Below the pieces are notes generated by a model, which saw only the letters and a list, made by a program, of their open reading frames with translations, had not been told where the DNA came from and searched no databases. A stretch of 17,662 nt of DNA from Pigoraptor vietnamica (taxonomy: Eukaryota; Opisthokonta; Filasterea): contig CALSCQ010000411.1 in the NCBI GenBank assembly GCA_943704525.1, positions 5,186 to 22,847 on the forward strand. The letters run 5' to 3'. Position numbers and translations under genes: made by a program. Positions 1-10,035 of the stretch are shown here, piece after piece; positions within the stretch are counted from its first letter, which is position 1; each line of letters begins with the position of its first letter.

Positions 1-30
<30 letters not shown>
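1..30. repeat. Poly-A homopolymer at window start
   Basis: Thirty consecutive A residues, followed by A/G-rich sequence to about position 80. It may be a simple repeat, the poly-A tail of a retroposed sequence, or an assembly edge. No target-site duplication can be assessed because the window starts here. Confidence 0.9.
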
Positions 31-32
<2 letters not shown>

Positions 33-653
33 AAACGGAAAAACGATGCGCGTTTGAAGTGGAGAGGAAAAAAGGGAAAAAATGGCGGCGGCGTGCGCGG
101 GGTGCACTTCTCAGTCGTGGAGTGCACCGGCACCAACACATCCACCAAATGGCGGGGCGTATTTTTAGCACCCCATGTCACCGGGCACATCACATTCGGC
201 GAAATTCGCCGAGCATGCCGGCTAGCCGCAGGCAGCCGGCTCGGCGCAGCTGGACCGGCGGCCGACACTCACGACGGCACTCTTCAGTGATGCCTTCACG
301 GAATACCTCACTGTCCAGTATAATTACCACAGCTATGGGTATGTCTGGGGACTGTCTTAATTCTGAGCGACTGCCAATTGTAACTGTCTCGCCGGCGGGT
401 CATCGGGCCAGCTCGCCGGCGGGCGCCTGGGCCGGCGGCCGCGTCCGGGATGCGCCACTGTCGTGACTGACCTCAGCCCTCCGATCACACTTGATGCCAC
501 CTTCATGAGAAGCCGAATTGGAGACTCCTGTGGCCCGCCTCGAGCCAAACTGAGACTGCCAACTACAATGGAGTGGCGATTGGATGCCTAACATTGGTAA
601 GAGGGACCGCCATACCATCATGGCAAATTCAATATTGCGTGTCCCTTAAACAG
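31..653. other. Unexplained region downstream of RPAP1
   Basis: About 620 bases with no confidently assignable gene. The stretch from about 195 to 430 is dense in CCGGC/GCCGG words and small inverted repeats, for example CGGCGAA/TTCGCCG around 198-212. Plus-strand frames are open for 50-130 codons, but the apparent coding signal moves between frames. One short protein-like fragment is listed separately. Being directly 3' of RPAP1, this must hold that gene's polyadenylation region, but no clear AATAAA on the minus strand stands out. Confidence 0.6.
250..360 (+). CDS. Possible terminal exon or fragment of unknown gene
   Basis: The plus frame ending at the TAA at 358-360 reads about 36 codons with a natural-looking composition, including FTEYLTVQYNYHSYGYVWG. 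It is preceded by a possible acceptor (gcgcag, AG at 248-249). No homologue is recognised and no upstream exon can be assigned. The frame covering 54-290 also looks mildly protein-like, so a broken element ORF is equally possible. If real, it converges on RPAP1. Confidence 0.2.
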   Translation: MDRRPTLTTALFSDAFTEYLTVQYNYHSYGYVWGLS

Positions 654-3600
654 TTAACGAAACGCGCGCGCGTGGATGGCGTCCAGCGCCTGCATCACGC
701 CGCGCCGCGCGTCCATAGAACTGTCGCCGCGCTCTAGAAAGCGCGCAATCTCGTCACGTCGCAGCGCTGGCGCCCTACGTGCGCCTTCGTCTGCACTTGC
801 GACTCCGACGTCGGCCGGAACACAAGACACAATGGCGCGGTAGGCATCCTGCGGTGCGAGTGAAAAGACAATTACTCAAGCAAACAAACGCCAACCATTA
901 ACTGGTACGAACACTGACGCAGAATAGAGACATTTACGCACCTCGTCCCCGCACTGGGCCACTACACCGGCAATCTTGGCGACGATCTCCGCGGCGACGT
1001 CGGCCGCTGCCATGCCCGCTCGACGCAGCGCATCCCGGTAGTCCTCGAACAGCGCGCTCGCAACATGGTGCCTGGCGACATCAAAGAAAAAGGGAGACCA
1101 CCGGCGCAGCACGCGGCACGACGCCACCCCCGACGCCATGGCAACAAGCACGTCCTCGGCAGTTTCGGTCGGAGAGAGCCACCCTGACGGGGCGCACGGC
1201 ATGTCCGCGTGAGCGAGAGGGAGCACGCGGAAGAGGCTAGTGTGGTCGCGCCATGCGGCAACACGGAAGCACGGGTGCTCGCACGCACGGAGCGGAAGGG
1301 AGATCCAAGTGCCAAACACGCGGTCGCCAAACGACGACGCCTCGTACTGCGTAATGAGGTCCGAAAACGCATCCAGCATGGACGGCGGGAAGTGGAGTGT
1401 GGGACTCGCAGCAAGAGCGCGCGAGAGACGATAGAGGTGCGCAGACGCGGTCGGGTCGGTCCAGGCCGCATCGCCCACGTAGAACGCCTTGCAGACGCGC
1501 GCGTAGAGCGACGCCGGCGCAATTCGCGACAGGTGCCGGGGCTGCCATGCGGCCAGGTCGTGAATAAGTCCCACAGAACAGCGCACGACGGCGGCCGGGT
1601 CGAGCACCTCCTCGTCATCCGCTGAGCCGCGAGGGTACAGCTGCGGTGACATGGCCCTCTGGTACACATCCACGAGCGGCGCGAGCATCCAGTCGGGCGG
1701 GAGAGGAAGCGACGCGTCGGCGAGAGCGTCGTGCGGCGCAGAAAGTGTCAAAGAGCGGACTTCCGACGGCACGCCAAAAGTGAGAGCGCGCGACTGCGAC
1801 GCTTCTGCCTTGCTCGCGATTGCGGACGCACACGGACCCGCGAGCACGCTGCGCACGCGCGCGTAGTCCACGTGACGCTCTGCAGGTGGCAGCGCGTCGA
1901 GAGCGGACGGGAGCGCGTACTCGGTCATGAGCACGCGCGCGCTGTGCTCGTCTCCTGGCATCAGCCTGCCCAGCAGCGCAAGCGCGCTGCACTGCACGGC
2001 GCGGTCCTGCACCCGCACGAGAGAGAGATATTCGATCGCCAGGTAGACTTCGCCGCGGCGCACGTGACGGCTGCGGTCTGCGTTACGCTCCGCGTCTGCG
2101 GTTGAGCTTTGCGACGTGATGCGCTCACACACGCCCGCGGGATCCTCGCCCACGCGTACGGTGTAGTCACGCAGGCACGCACTCCGAGACAAGAATGCGA
2201 AATGGCCGCGCTCGTCGCCACTCTCCGACGCGAGTTGGTTGCACATCCGCACGTGCGCTAGCACGTAATCGCACACCCACGGCAGCGCTTCCCCAACGTC
2301 CGCCCCCGCCATGAGCGACGGCAGCGACGGAAGGTCCGCCCGCTCAACGCGCGAAGGCAAAGCGCCCTCCGAATGGCCACCGTGGACGCCACACGCGCCC
2401 TTCCTCTCCACCGCACTGTCCGCAAGCAGTCGGTGGAACATTTCGAAACGATTGTTCTCCGTCAGTGCGGTGCTCAGGAGATCGCACAGCGCGGCAAACC
2501 CCACGCCACCCGTGACGCGCACGCCCGGCCCGAGGGAACGGCGGTGCGCGCACACAAAGCGCATCGCGCACGAGGCGGCGGACGCGAGGGAGCGGTATGC
2601 ATTGCGTGCAAGCGCCCCCGTGGGACACGTGCATGCGTGTGCGGCCACGCATCCCGCCGGGTCGAGCTGCGCCGTGACGTTGCGCCACAAGACAAGCGCA
2701 ATCTCGCACAGTCCCTCCATGTGTGACGGCGACAACGGCTGTCCCCGCAGGCGGACGTCGCCGGCCACAAACGAGGCCGACTCGAGCGCCGCCAACAATG
2801 CCGCAGTCGCGTCCACGCACGCTATCGCCGCGTCTGCCAAGCCCGCATCTCCGTCGGTTCCGTGCGAGGGGTCGAATAACCCGCGCGGGAGGATATCGCG
2901 CGCCGCGCACATTCCCTGGAGGTCCGTCGCAAGGGCGGCAAATCCGTCCACGACGAGGCCTGTGCACCGCCCATACGACAGGCACGTGCGCCACAACAAC
3001 AACGCGGCTCGCCGGACAGACGCAGAAGCCGCCGCCGTGCGCGCTTGATCACCGACCGATCCGCTCGCCTGCGCCGTCACCACACTCGCGACGGGCACGT
3101 GAATCCCCAACTTGACGACTGCGTCCACGGCGCCGGCCTTCAGCACGCGGTCGCACGTCGCCGCATCGGCCGCACAGAAGACCGTGAGGAGCCGCAACGC
3201 CGTTGCGCGCGTTCGCTCCGATGGACCCTGCACGGCGCCAGCAGTTGCACGCGGCGGCACCGTGAGCGAGAGAATGGCGGGTAGGAGACCGGGACACTCG
3301 GACACCTCACGTGCCGCTCCCGCAGAGTGGCGCGCGAGCCGCACAAGCACGGCGAGGCAGCCGTCCACAGCCGATGCGATGAGGCGGCCCTCCATGACGC
3401 CAAGCAGCCTCATGGGAACCCCGGCTGCGATGAGCGCGCCGACAACGTCCACCAGCGCAGGGTCGGCGTCGTCGCCGCCCGCATCCGCCTGCGCACTCTG
3501 CGCGTCCTTCCCAAAGACGTCCTTTGCGGCCGAAATGGGGCGGAGCGATGGGCACTCGTGCATGCGGTAGCAGTGCGCCGACGCGTCCAGAGCGTCCTCG

Positions 3601-5517
3601 TCGCCGAGCGCGCACAGGTACAGCGCGAGGGCTGCCACGGCGGCGGCCACGACCGTCTCGCTCGCATCGTCCAGCGCGTGACACAGCATGCGCGCAAAGC
3701 GAAGCTCGGCGAGGGACTGCAGGATTGCCAGGGAGACGACGGCGCGCCCTCGGCCGGGAAGCGACGCGAGGGCCTCCCCCGCATCGCCTTCGTCGAGGTC
3801 ACCGGGGAAATCGGCGCGGGAAAACGCGCACGACCGCGCGAGGCCGGCTATTTTGCCCAGCGTGCGCACCCCAAACGCCCTCTGCGCATGAAACTCTGAC
3901 CGCGAGAGGTGAAGCAACTCCCCCAGCGTGTATCCAGCGCGGTCTGGCTCGCTGCCGTGATGGTGCAGGCCCACGTGCGCGGGAACTTCCGCGTCCTCGC
4001 GCACGGCGCGGCCGTCAAAGTCGAAGCGCATGCGCGCCACGGCCGCAAGGGGACCCAGCACCGCGCGCGCCTGTGCCGTCAGTGGCGTCTCTGGCGGCGC
4101 GTCCGCCGGGTGCGGACTGTCCGCAGGCACCTCCATCCACTCGCGCTTGGCCTTGTCCACGTCAACAAGAACGGCACCGCTTCCTTTAGCGTCAGCGCCC
4201 GCAATAACATCCGCAAAGCGCACGCGGCGTCCTTCGGATTGTGCGGGCGTCTGGGCACCTTTGGCAGTTGATGCCTCCTCTACGCGAGCATCAACGCGGG
4301 CTTCCACACCGTTCTCCTCACCCACAGCAGCCACAGGCGCGCTATTGGGAGCCGCTGACGGCATAGGCGCCGCGCGCGCCGCCCTCTTCTGAAGCGCCGC
4401 AAGCACATTAGGATCGAGGCGTGCGAATATCTCCGCGCGCGCCTCCTCAATCTCACGCGCGGACATGCGCGCGATCCGCGCCTCGTTCTCGGCTCCAATG
4501 CCATCGGTTTCGCGGCCACTGCCGACGCGCACTCCGCCCACGCCAGGCGGAGGCATCTGGACGTCCCCCAACGCCGCTTCCGAAGTCCCGCCAGACTCCG
4601 AATGGACGTCGCCGTCAAAGTGCCGCGCGAAGACGCTCTTCTTCTTGGGACGGGCGCTGTTGTTGGGGTGCGCTTTGTCGGTGCTCGTCGTGGAACCATA
4701 AGCACGCTGACGAAAGAGTCACACGGGCATCAGACACAACGCGACACCCAACATTAGTAGCACGCGTGCATGCAGTCGATATGCTGTCGCTCGTAAAAGA
4801 TGCACTCGAGAGCGACCTTACAGGTGCAAAAATGACGCAGTGCACCGAAGGACACCCACCACCGTCGCGTGTGCGAGCTGTAACACGTCGGGGAAGGGCG
4901 CCTGTCGCGCGGGCGGCGGCTGCGGCTGCGGCGAGAGCGCAATGACGTCCCTCTCGACGATGGACGGCGTCATCACAGCCGCAAGGTGCGTGTCGACCCC
5001 TGCGCAACTCAATGTCAGGCATAGCGCTCGAGTGGGAGAGTGCCACGCGTGTTTACAGTGTGCGTAACTGAGACGTTAATGCTGAACCAAGAGAGGGCGA
5101 ATTCCATGCGCACACTCTCACAACCGTAAGTCGACACACTGCCAACTCACTCTCTTCCCGCCGACTTTCTCCCGCGTCCCTTTGCTTCTGTCGCGCAGCC
5201 GCAAATCGCGAGACTTTCGGCGGCTCCCCCTGACCCTGTGGTTGCGCGGCATCTCGCCTCGCACCATCCCCATCCCCCGTCATTGTAGCACTCGCACCGC
5301 CCACATCTGCGCCCTGCGCACGGCCCCCGTTCACAGAAGGAGGGCGCTGCACGCGCACGGTGGCAGCCGCCGAGCGCCTGACGGTGGCGGACGTTGCGCC
5401 GCGATCGCGTAGAAATTCCTCCTGAAAGCGAAGGAGGTCGTCGGCGGTGTCGCGTGGGGACGGGCGCGCCACGCCCCCGGCAGAAGAGGGCGGCGCCCCC
5501 TCGTGTGTGTCTGCCAT
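654..5517 (-). CDS. RPAP1: RNA polymerase II-associated protein 1 (RPAP1 / MINIYO-like)
   Basis: Spliced gene, 1488 codons plus stop. Exons: 5517-5151, 4999-4860, 4706-942 and 848-654. The donors are GTGAGT, GTGGGT and GTGCGT, the acceptors are CAG, and all phases agree. In the family, RPAP1 helps assemble or import RNA polymerase II and links it to chaperones and Mediator. Visible landmarks in family order: DDLLRFQEEFL (residues 26-36); an IVERDV block in exon 2; KKKSVFARHF (about 190-199); the N-terminal domain with ENEARIARM and LDPNVL (about 242-277); the hallmark C-terminal domain with RFDFDG, GLHHHG and RAGYTLGELLHLSRS (about 396-450); then a long helical repeat-like tail. The length is close to the human protein (about 1390). 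The ATG at 5517 was chosen because it directly precedes the RPAP1 N-terminal motif. The long single ORF ending at 876 reads past the last donor into an intron; the spliced last exon ends with TAA at 654-656. The start codon is 279 bp from the divergent snapin gene. Confidence 0.93.
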
Positions 5518-5796
5518 TATGCGAAGGGACAGGGTTGCTGCGTGTGTGCGTTTGTGCGATGCGTTTGAATGTGCAGCACGTGTGAGTTCGCTACCGTACG
5601 GGTAACAAAGCATGACGTCAGGGTGACGTGCCGACTGTTGTGTGTGTGTGTGCGTTCAGTAGAGCCGGTCACTTCCTCCTCTCCTTGCCGACAACTGACG
5701 CAGCACACCGAAGCAGCGCCGACGGGCACTATCTTAAGCGTACACACATTCGCACGCGCACGACGCACACTACAGGCGCGCACACACGCACATAAC
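5518..5796. promoter_or_regulatory. Divergent promoter region between RPAP1 and snapin
   Basis: Only 279 bp separate the two start codons, so both genes probably share a bidirectional promoter. It contains a perfect palindromic CRE/ATF-type octamer TGACGTCA at 5613-5620 and a TGACGTG half-site just after it (about 5624-5630). A short GT run lies near 5640-5653. No convincing TATA box is visible. The motif identity is seen directly; its function is inferred. Confidence 0.6.
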
Positions 5797-6559
5797 ATGG
5801 CGGAGGCACCTCCCGCAACTGCTGCTGTCCCGGCACTCGATGCCCAACAACAACAACAACAACAGCGGCCGTCGCTCACTCCGTCGGAGTCTGCGTTTGC
5901 GGAGGGCCTTGCGAGCCTGCTGTCGCCTCTTGTGGGGGAGATGGACACGGGAGTGCAGGCGGTCGTGGAGAGTCAGTCGGCGCTGCATCATCAACTGGAC
6001 CTGCTTGCGCGCGGTGAGTGCGCACACAGTCGCAATCGCAACTGACGCTGCACGCAAGCACACACGCACACACGCGCATATACACGCGCACTCGCACACA
6101 CACGCGTGTGCACGCGCACACGCACACATGCGCATGGACGCTCATATGAACACCCATGTGCCTCATTCTCGCTGTCGCTCTTTTTTCGTCTATGGTCGGT
6201 CAGAGCTTCGATCGCCATCTAACGGTCCTTCGTAGTTTCTCTCTTCGCGGACACATCTCATGCGTTCGAATGCAACTCTCTTGCGCAAAATACGTGCATC
6301 GCACTATGACACGCCACCCTCTTATTTTGTCTCGGTATGGGTCGCAGAGCTCAAGCGCTTTTTCGATCTGTCAAATCCCCCCGCGGACCTCGAGGCCTAC
6401 ATGAAGAAGCTCATCGTCGCGCGAAAGCGGCTCGATTCCGTGGCGTCGATTGTCAAGGACGTGCAAGACAGGACGGAGCGGCTACAGGGCAGCGTGGCCA
6501 AGGACCTAAAGAGGCGCGCGGACGCACAGGCGAAGGCGGCGTCGTCGGTGCGAACTTAA
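5797..6559 (+). CDS. SNAPIN: Snapin / BLOC-1 complex subunit
   Basis: Two exons, 5797-6013 and 6348-6559, give 142 residues (human snapin has 136). The donor GTGAGT at 6014 and the acceptor gtcgcag ending at 6347 are both phase 1 and rebuild a Glu codon. In the family, snapin is a small coiled-coil subunit of BLOC-1/BORC, acting in lysosome-related organelle biogenesis, endosome transport and SNARE binding. The match is collinear: FAEGLASLLSPLVGEMDTGV near residue 34, then VVESQSALHHQLDLLARE across the splice junction, AYMKKLIVARKRL, and a C-terminal SVAKDLKRR. Heptad-like helices fill most of the protein. The N-terminus is Pro/Ala-rich with seven glutamines encoded mainly by CAA repeats. The intron (334 nt) holds a CA-rich microsatellite. 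Assignment to snapin rather than another small coiled-coil BLOC-1 subunit rests on the SVAKE-like tail and the length. Confidence 0.85.
6055..6135. repeat. CA/CG-rich microsatellite in snapin intron
   Basis: An imperfect run of CACACG/CACGCG words within the only intron of the snapin gene. It is alternating purine-pyrimidine and lies 5' to the acceptor region. No coding meaning: open frames across it read as His/Thr/Ala strings. Confidence 0.85.
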
Positions 6560-7181
6560 ATGGGATCTTATGCCTGTGTTGACTTTGTTTTGCGTCACCA
6601 TTGGCGGGCATGAGTCGCCTCACGTAGATTCGGCGTCGTTTTTACTCGATACCGCGGTTTGGCAGTGGTCTGGACTCTCCCATCGTTTGGCGTATGCAGC
6701 CACACCGTGGCGTCTGTTGGTCGCAGCGCCCAGATTAACAGAGATCGAAGGGCGGGTGTTCACGTTCAGAGCCCAGCATGGCACTGCTGCCGGCCGCAGA
6801 TTGCGCGGAAACGGCACCGGCAATTTGATATTCATGCTCAGAGCCCAACAAGGCACTGCTGCCGGCCGTAGAAAGCCCGACAGAGGCCCAATGAATTCGA
6901 TACGCGCGCGAGGATGGCGCGCTCTTTGCTGCCGTTTAGCCTCTGCTAGTGTAGGGAGCGATCGCGAGCACATTGTGTGCCTCGCGCCCAGGCCAAGTAC
7001 AACTTGTTCTCAGACTTTACATGGCACCGACACCGGCGCGTAGGCCTAGCACGCACGCGACGCGCGACCACACCTTTCTCACATCCCCCACACCACATAG
7101 GCACGCCCACCGCACCACGTCCCATCAACCTCGGCGGCGCATCCAGTCAAGTAACCATTTCCTCTACACGCACGTGACCGT
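6560..7181. other. Intergenic region between convergent snapin and NDUFS2
   Basis: The 622 bases between two convergent stop codons must hold both 3' ends. I see no gene in it. A 35-bp direct repeat (listed separately) lies in the middle. Open frames here lack the strong C-ending codon preference of the real exons. The last 150 bases before NDUFS2 are CAC-rich. Confidence 0.6.
6766..6872 (+). repeat. Pair of 35-bp direct repeats, 72-bp period
   Basis: Copy 1 at 6766-6800 and copy 2 at 6838-6872 match at 32 of 35 positions. Both contain GGCACTGCTGCCGGCCG and begin with TCAGAGCCCA. The 37-bp spacers are unrelated on inspection. They could be a small tandem-repeat relic, part of a dispersed element, or conserved 3'-UTR elements. 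Confidence 0.85.
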
Positions 7182-10035
7182 CTAGCGGTCCACCTCGCCG
7201 AACACAATGTCCTGCGTGCCGATAATGGCGACGACGTCGGGAACCATGTGCCCGCGCACCATCATGTCGAGCGCCGATAGATGCGCAAAGCCGGGCGCGC
7301 GAATCTTGCACCGGTATGGCTTGGTTGTTCCGTCCGAGACGAGGTAAACGCCAAACTCACCCTTGGGCGCCTCAACGGCCGTGTATGTGGCTGAGGAAGC
7401 AAAACGTAACGGCTTGTGTGAGAGACTGTTACTGCTCTGTTGGGCCGAAACAAAGAACAAAACTAACAAAGCGCGCGCGCATGTTAAAAAACACGCGACG
7501 CACCTCCCGCGGGAACTGCGTATCCCTCCGTGTAGAGCTTAAAGTGGTGGATGAGCGCCTCCATCGAGTCCTTCATCTCGGCGCGGCGCGGCGGCGACAC
7601 CTTGTTGTCGTCCACGCGCACCTCGCCCTCGGGCATCTGGTTGAGGCACTGGTGGATTATCCGCAGCGACTGGCGCATCTCCTCGCAGCGGATCAGATAG
7701 CGGTCAAAGCAGTCGCCGTTGCGCCCCACGGGCACGTCAAACTCCTGCGGGGGAACACGGCGGACGCGTTGGCACAAAGTGAGAGAGGCAAATCGCCGAC
7801 TCAGAATGAAGTAAGAAGCGTGCGAGGCGACGTGAAAAGCTTATCGCCGCTTTAAAATGAAGCAGAAAAAGTGCGCGAGCCCTATTTGAGATTGACCACT
7901 CGCCCAGCTGTGTCACAACCGCAGCCATGAGAAACTAAAACAAGTCCGGACGCACCATGCGGTCGTAGACGTCGTACGGCTGCGTCTTACGCACGTCCCA
8001 CGGAATGCCCGACGCGCGCAGCATGGGGCCGCTGAAGCCCCAGTCCATCGCATCGCGCGCACTGACAACGCCTGCGCACAGGACACGAGTGCGAAATGAG
8101 GACGACAGTGTACGCGCATCGTGGATGTATGCGATATGTATACACAGCTTCCCAAGCAAAGAAATGCCCGATGACCCGATGCGCCACCAGAGAGACCCAA
8201 ACAGCCCCCAGGCGCCGAAGAGTGTAATAACGAGCCACACAGCGACGACGCTCCCTCTCAGCGGCCAAAGAGCTGAACGCAGCAGAAGCGCCTCGCCCAT
8301 ACTCCGCCCTCGCGTACAGGCGCGCGAAATCCAAACACAGCCATCGCGGGCGATGTTGCGTCACCCACCAATGTCGACCAGGCGCTGCTTCCAGATGCGG
8401 TTGCCCGTGAGGAGGTCCTCCGCCTCGTCAATTCGCGCGGAGAATTGCTGAATAAACTGGTAAATATCCTCCATAAGCCCGATGGGCATGTCCAGCGCAA
8501 CGCCGCCGGGACGCACGTACGCCGCGTGCATCCGCGCGCCCGACACGCGCTGTGGAAGCAATAGAGCGCCCGTCAGATCGACGCCGAATTGTGACATGAC
8601 AGCGCGGCACGTGAGTCCAACGACAGCACTCCCATACACTGTGTGTAAGAAGATGCAAGTGAGTGAACTGGCAGCAGACACCGACGACTCGCCTCGTAAA
8701 ACTCCATCATCTTCTCGCGCTCCTCGAAGAGCCACAGGAAAGGCGTCAGGGCGCCGACGTCGAGTGCGTGCGTTGTCACGGCCTGAGCGCAGCGCATTGC
8801 GACACTTTAGCAGCGCACAAGCATATCCGCCGCGCACTCGCAAGCACTTCATGCTACACGATGCACACAATAACACCGGAACACGGAAAAAGCGCGCACG
8901 CACCATAATGTGATTGAGGATGCGCGTGATCTCGGCGAAGAGGACGCGAATGTACTGCCCGCGGAGGGGCACCTTGATGTTGAGCAGCTTTTCCACGGCA
9001 AGCGAGTACGCCTGCTCGTTGACCATCATGCTCACGTAGTCCAGGCGGTCGAAGTAGGGGAGCGCCTGCGGACGCACACGAGTGAGTCGTTGCCCGCATT
9101 AGACGTGCGTGCACGAAGACGAAGGGAAGGTCCCAGCGGTGAATGGGCACGAAAGCAACCGTTCCGCGGCATACGCACGAGACAGCTCGTGCATGCAACA
9201 CATGAGACGAAATCCGTGGGCACGTAATCGAACTAAAAAGACGAAAACACAGACTGACAACAAGAGATCACATCGATGCAAGCGCACAGCGAGCACACTC
9301 CCGCACCTGCGTGTACGACTTGTACTCGATGAGCTTCTCTGTGCCACGGTGGAGGAGGCCGACGTGCGGGTCGGCGCGCTTCACGACCTCGCCCTTCAGC
9401 TCGAGCACGAGGCGCAGCACGCCGTGCGCCGCGGGGTGTTGCGGCCCAAAGTTGATCGTGAAGTTGGAAATCTCCTTGTCGGGTACGAAAACTACGGAAG
9501 AGGGAAGAAGAGTAAGGACTTGAGCGGCCAACGCAAATCGAAAGGCACACAAATCAGCGCCCTTTTCGAAGTGTAAGCCGCCCACCCATTCGAAATCAAC
9601 ACGAGAAGATCCCAAAAGCAACTCACCCGCGCCTTCGTCCGTGCTCTCCGGCCGATTGTACACGTAATCCATATCCTTGCGCATGTGGGCGGGAACGCGC
9701 GGCGGCGAGTCGTCGATGGGCACCACGCGCGTCGACATGGCGGCGCGAGGGGCGACAAAGGCGGCATTGCTAAAGTGAAAGAGCGCCCCGTTGTGAGAAG
9801 AGAGTCCACACACAACACCAAGAGCACGTCACGGCAAAAGGACATCGGCACAATTGAAAGAATTGACTACCAACACAATTATGCGGAATCCAAGGTGAAT
9901 GTACAAACATTACATGTGTGCGGATCCAATACACACACACACACACACACACGAACATACGGCGCAAGCATTTCCGCACCCGCGCAGAGCCGACAAGGCG
10001 CGGCGGCCGCCAGTGGCGAGTGACCTCAACATCAT
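7182..10035 (-). CDS. NDUFS2: NADH:ubiquinone oxidoreductase 49-kDa subunit (complex I)
   Basis: Nine exons: 10035-9980, 9769-9627, 9491-9307, 9065-8904, 8782-8693, 8549-8369, 8071-7956, 7744-7504 and 7390-7182. Together they encode 460 residues (human 463), and all phases agree. The protein lies in the matrix arm of mitochondrial complex I and forms the ubiquinone site with the PSST subunit, next to cluster N2. Family blocks appear in order: [34 protein letters not shown] (His and Arg near N2); [19 protein letters not shown] (quinone-site Tyr); [57 protein letters not shown]-like block; [27 protein letters not shown]; and the C-terminal [14 protein letters not shown]. Exon 1 encodes a classical basic presequence, [19 protein letters not shown]. 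An ATG with a GCCGCC context at 9738 lies in exon 2, but the upstream start is preferred because exon 2 is open in frame from its acceptor and the presequence fits. Intron 5 is GC-AG. Exon 1's donor (GTGCGG) is the least certain junction. Confidence 0.95.
8550..8692 (-). other. GC-AG intron 5 of NDUFS2
   Basis: The coding exon ends ...TAC GAG, followed by GCGAGT rather than GT. The acceptor is ttccacag before the Arg-Val-Ser-Gly codons. Both sides are phase 0 and the joined FYE-RVSGARM matches the family exactly. The nearest GT (8688-8687) would add four nucleotides and break the frame. Confidence 0.85.
9929..9952. repeat. (AC)n microsatellite in NDUFS2 intron 1
   Basis: A nearly pure AC dinucleotide run of about 11 units, inside the first intron (9770-9979), which separates the mitochondrial presequence exon from the rest of the gene. 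Confidence 0.9.

Noticed and set aside
2311-3048. Long plus-strand ORF (245 codons) and other plus frames at 3300-4400
   Set aside because: Antisense shadows of the GC-rich RPAP1 exon; Arg/Ala/Pro-rich composition without motifs.
876-4571. The 1231-codon ORF as the complete RPAP1 gene
   Set aside because: It begins at a TTG and lacks the conserved N-terminus. Splicing adds two upstream exons and replaces its last codons with a 65-codon terminal exon ending at 654.
4816-4822. GTAAGG as donor of RPAP1 intron 2
   Set aside because: Good consensus, but phase 2 does not fit the phase-0 acceptor at 4707-4708; GTGGGT at 4859-4854 fits and gives a family-like junction.
9736-9738. ATG with strong Kozak context as the NDUFS2 start
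   Set aside because: Usable in principle, but it would give a protein without a mitochondrial presequence; the in-phase upstream exon supplies one. Kept as a possible alternative start.
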